Assembly: GCA_903926205.1 (NCBI GenBank) | Contig: CAIYID010000027.1 | Coordinates: forward strand, 1 to 51,895 | DNA: 51,895 bases | Direction of reading: 5' to 3' | Origin: an uncultured Bdellovibrionales bacterium | Lineage (GTDB): Bacteria > Bdellovibrionota > Bdellovibrionia > Bdellovibrionales > Bdellovibrionaceae | Shown: positions 50,236 to 51,895 of the stretch, one piece after another | How positions within the stretch are numbered: position 1 is the stretch's first letter | How the letters are laid out: every line of letters starts with the position of its first letter | Position numbers and translations under genes: made by a program | The notes under the pieces: model-generated | What the model was told of the DNA's origin: nothing | The model's input: the letters and a program-made list of their open reading frames with translations, nothing else | The model's database searches: none

Positions 50236-51895
50236 ATGTCTCTAAAGGCTAAGTTGATCGTGATGTGTTTTATGGTGATGAGTTTCATTTCGTCAAAATC
50301 TCAAGCGCAGTCCTACGGAGGTTTTTGGGGGACTGGGATGTACGGCGGAGCAAGCTCTTGTCCTTATCAAGTCGATGTCGGCGAAGCCGCAACGAGCGTT
50401 GCTGATGAAATCAGCGATGCAAATGATGCGATAAGAGATACTCAAGAAAATCTCGCTGACGCTAAAAAGGAACTGAGCGAAAAAAAACGTGCTTTGGAAA
50501 AAGATCAGCACGAGTTTGATCGTAGCGGTTTTAAAAAGGGAAGCGCTGTATATTCGCTTGTGGATAATTTCATTCAACTGAAATACAAATGTAATGAGTA
50601 TTTACCAGAGGCTACATCAGCATCTTCAGCAGAGAAAGATGACAAAATTAAAAAAAGTGATAATGAAATGAAGGATCTAAAAAAATCTGATGAAACTGCG
50701 GTTGATTCTTCCAGTAAATACTCGATAAAACCATTCACTCCAGGTGCATGGGAGCATATTTGCAATGACAGTGCGGGACTTAATGGTGCTGAGCTTTGTA
50801 GTAACGGTAAGCTTGATGGAATAGGATATAACTATAAATCTGGCAAGAACGAATGTGCTTCATCATTAAAAGACTGGCAGAAAGATTATAAAGAATTTTT
50901 GGCGGCTCAGCAAAAAGTTGAGGATTTAAAAGGGAGCATTAAAACTCAGAAGAATCACATTAGTGACTTAAAAAAAGATTACAAAAAAGAAGTCAGACAA
51001 TACGAACGTGAAAAAAGAGAAGAAGTTACCGAGGGTGGCTGTTATGAGTGTATGCTTGCGGGAAATGGAGCCGTTTATCGTCCACCCCGACCATCTGCTT
51101 TAGCTATTGGTGGAGAAGTCGCTTTGGGTCTTGGCGCCATGTATATGGGTAGTCAGCTTTATAAATCTGTATCTAATAATAATGCTCAGTTGGGTTTCCC
51201 AACCGCTCCAGTGAACAGTTTTGGTTTTGGATTTCCTTACTTTTCAGGGGCTCTTTACGGAGCACTCGGTGGTGGAGGAATGGCCGGTGGCTCCTTCGGT
51301 TGTGGCTCAAGTATCAACGGAGGCGGAAATGCAATGGGGCCATATGGAATGGTTGGTCCTTGGGGGCTGAGCGGAATGTACGGCCCCTCGGCGGGTCCTT
51401 GGGGTTATCCAGCAGGAATGTTTCAGTCTCCGTACGGTGGCGGAATGTTCAATCCAGGAATGGCGCCATGGGGGATGAATGGTCCATGGGGTCTTGGAGG
51501 CGGAATGGGCATGGGCCCTGGTATGGGAATGGGTCTTGGACTTGGAATGGGCCAAGGCCAAGGTATGGGAATGGGCTCTCCTTACGGAATGATGTCTCCC
51601 TATGGAATGGGCATGGGCTCACCATTTGGAATGGGCGCAGGAATGGGAATGGGCATGGGCTCACCATTTGGAATGGGTGCAGGAATGGGAATGGGCATGG
51701 GCTCACCATTTGGAATGGGTGCAGGAATGGGAATGGGCATGGGCTCACCATTTGGAATGGGCGCAGGAATGGGAATGGGCATGGGCTCACCATTTGGAAT
51801 GGGCGCAGGAATGGGAATGGGCATGGGCTCACCATTTGGAATGGGTGCAGGAATGGGAATGGGCATGGGCTCACCATTTGGAATGGGTGCAGGAA
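50236..51895 (+). CDS. Secreted coiled-coil protein with a long Gly/Met-rich repeat tail (partial, runs off the window)
   Basis: ATG at 50236 has GAGGAGAGGA upstream; the frame stays open for 553 codons to the window end without a stop. Residues 1-24 are a signal peptide (hydrophobic LIVMCFMVMSF, cleavage SQA-QS). Two coiled coils follow (about residues 52-103 and 208-267), with scattered cysteines including ICND, LCSN, and CYECM near 268-273. A hydrophobic Gly-rich segment is near 289-313. From about 332 on the protein is extremely rich in Gly, Met, Pro and Phe and passes into a 14-residue tandem repeat. No family is recognised. Secretion beyond the inner membrane is predicted; assembly into a surface fibre or layer is inference. 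Confidence 0.85.
   Translation, partial: MSLKAKLIVMCFMVMSFISSKSQAQSYGGFWGTGMYGGASSCPYQVDVGEAATSVADEISDANDAIRDTQENLADAKKELSEKKRALEKDQHEFDRSGFKKGSAVYSLVDNFIQLKYKCNEYLPEATSASSAEKDDKIKKSDNEMKDLKKSDETAVDSSSKYSIKPFTPGAWEHICNDSAGLNGAELCSNGKLDGIGYNYKSGKNECASSLKDWQKDYKEFLAAQQKVEDLKGSIKTQKNHISDLKKDYKKEVRQYEREKREEVTEGGCYECMLAGNGAVYRPPRPSALAIGGEVALGLGAMYMGSQLYKSVSNNNAQLGFPTAPVNSFGFGFPYFSGALYGALGGGGMAGGSFGCGSSINGGGNAMGPYGMVGPWGLSGMYGPSAGPWGYPAGMFQSPYGGGMFNPGMAPWGMNGPWGLGGGMGMGPGMGMGLGLGMGQGQGMGMGSPYGMMSPYGMGMGSPFGMGAGMGMGMGSPFGMGAGMGMGMGSPFGMGAGMGMGMGSPFGMGAGMGMGMGSPFGMGAGMGMGMGSPFGMGAGMGMGMGSPFGMGAG
51574..51895 (+). repeat. 42-nt tandem repeat coding a Gly/Met-rich 14-residue unit
   Basis: From 51616 the unit coding GSPFGMGAGMGMGM repeats every 42 nt (Ser codons at 51619, 51661, 51703, 51745, 51787, 51829, 51871): six full copies and a seventh cut by the window end. 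A degenerate copy of the same length precedes it at 51574. Copies differ essentially only at one Gly wobble base (ggc or ggt, order c-t-t-c-c-t-t), which suggests recent, possibly block-wise, expansion. Confidence 0.95.

Noticed and set aside
51449-51877. Long minus-strand frames rich in Pro/Met/Ile across the 3' end
   Set aside because: They are mirror translations of the 42-nt repeat; the plus strand has a start, ribosome-binding site and signal peptide.
1-51895. tRNA, rRNA, CRISPR, prophage or IS elements
   Set aside because: No cloverleaf, rRNA core, repeat-spacer array, transposase or integrase signature was seen by eye; a tRNAscan-SE and ISfinder search would be decisive.

Overview
The window most likely comes from a member of the Bdellovibrionota (Bdellovibrio or a near relative). 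This is inferred from gene content, not from any database match: several short sheathed-flagellum-type flagellins in tandem, each with its own sigma-28-like promoter, AT-leaning Gram-negative codon use, many small secreted proteins and lipoproteins, and a Cpa/Tad-type secretin plus ATPase pair. No insertion sequences, phage genes, CRISPR arrays, rRNA or tRNA genes were seen. It looks like ordinary chromosome.

Layout. (1) 1-5.7 kb: the tail of a probable methyltransferase with a possible frameshift, a secreted protein of unknown function, a secreted protein with the key motifs of SelO-type protein adenylyltransferases, a small zinc-ribbon protein, and a minus-strand operon of acetyltransferase, lipoprotein and ElbB. 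(2) 5.7-10.7 kb: ferredoxin overlapping endonuclease III, a DoxX-like protein, a complete thiamine ABC importer (thiBPQ) and a single-domain response regulator. (3) 10.7-14.9 kb: a small basic protein and an EmrAB-TolC-type tripartite efflux operon with a Fur-box-like site upstream. (4) 15-23.1 kb: three flagellin genes, a class V aminotransferase lodged between the second and third, then FlaG, FliD, FliS and a FlgN/FliT-like chaperone. (5) 23.1-33.1 kb: a lipoprotein with a haem-binding CxxCH motif, followed by a tightly packed set of TPR protein, Rossmann/MAF-like protein, two GT9 glycosyltransferases, a 60-aa protein, an unknown protein, a large sensor kinase, a response regulator and a small unknown protein. 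Many of these overlap by 4 to 53 nt, so they look like one transcription unit. (6) 33.1-36.7 kb: rsmD, coaD, an aspartate-type aminotransferase, a DUF2802-like membrane protein and a small protein. (7) 36.7-38.3 kb: a PPK2 kinase with two small membrane proteins. (8) 38.4-45.6 kb: divergent arginine operons argCJBF-argR and argGH around a shared control region with ArgR-box-like repeats. (9) 45.6-50 kb: a protein of unknown function behind a sigma-28-like promoter, cpaF and cpaC homologues, and a receiver-histidine kinase hybrid. (10) 50.2 kb to the end: a secreted coiled-coil protein running off the window with a very regular 42-nt Gly/Met-rich tandem repeat.

How it fits together. The flagellar block makes filament subunits, cap and export chaperones. 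The four best sigma-28-like sites are at the three flagellins and at the gene at 45751, which suggests that unknown gene belongs to the late flagellar regulon. The GT9/TPR/MAF-like module directly after the chaperones is a reasonable candidate for a flagellum-linked or envelope glycosylation system. The thiamine importer and the complete ornithine-to-arginine branch describe nutrient supply. The most novel items are the exported SelO-like protein, the glycosylation/signalling module, the long structured flagellin leaders, the divergent first flagellin and the Gly/Met repeat protein.
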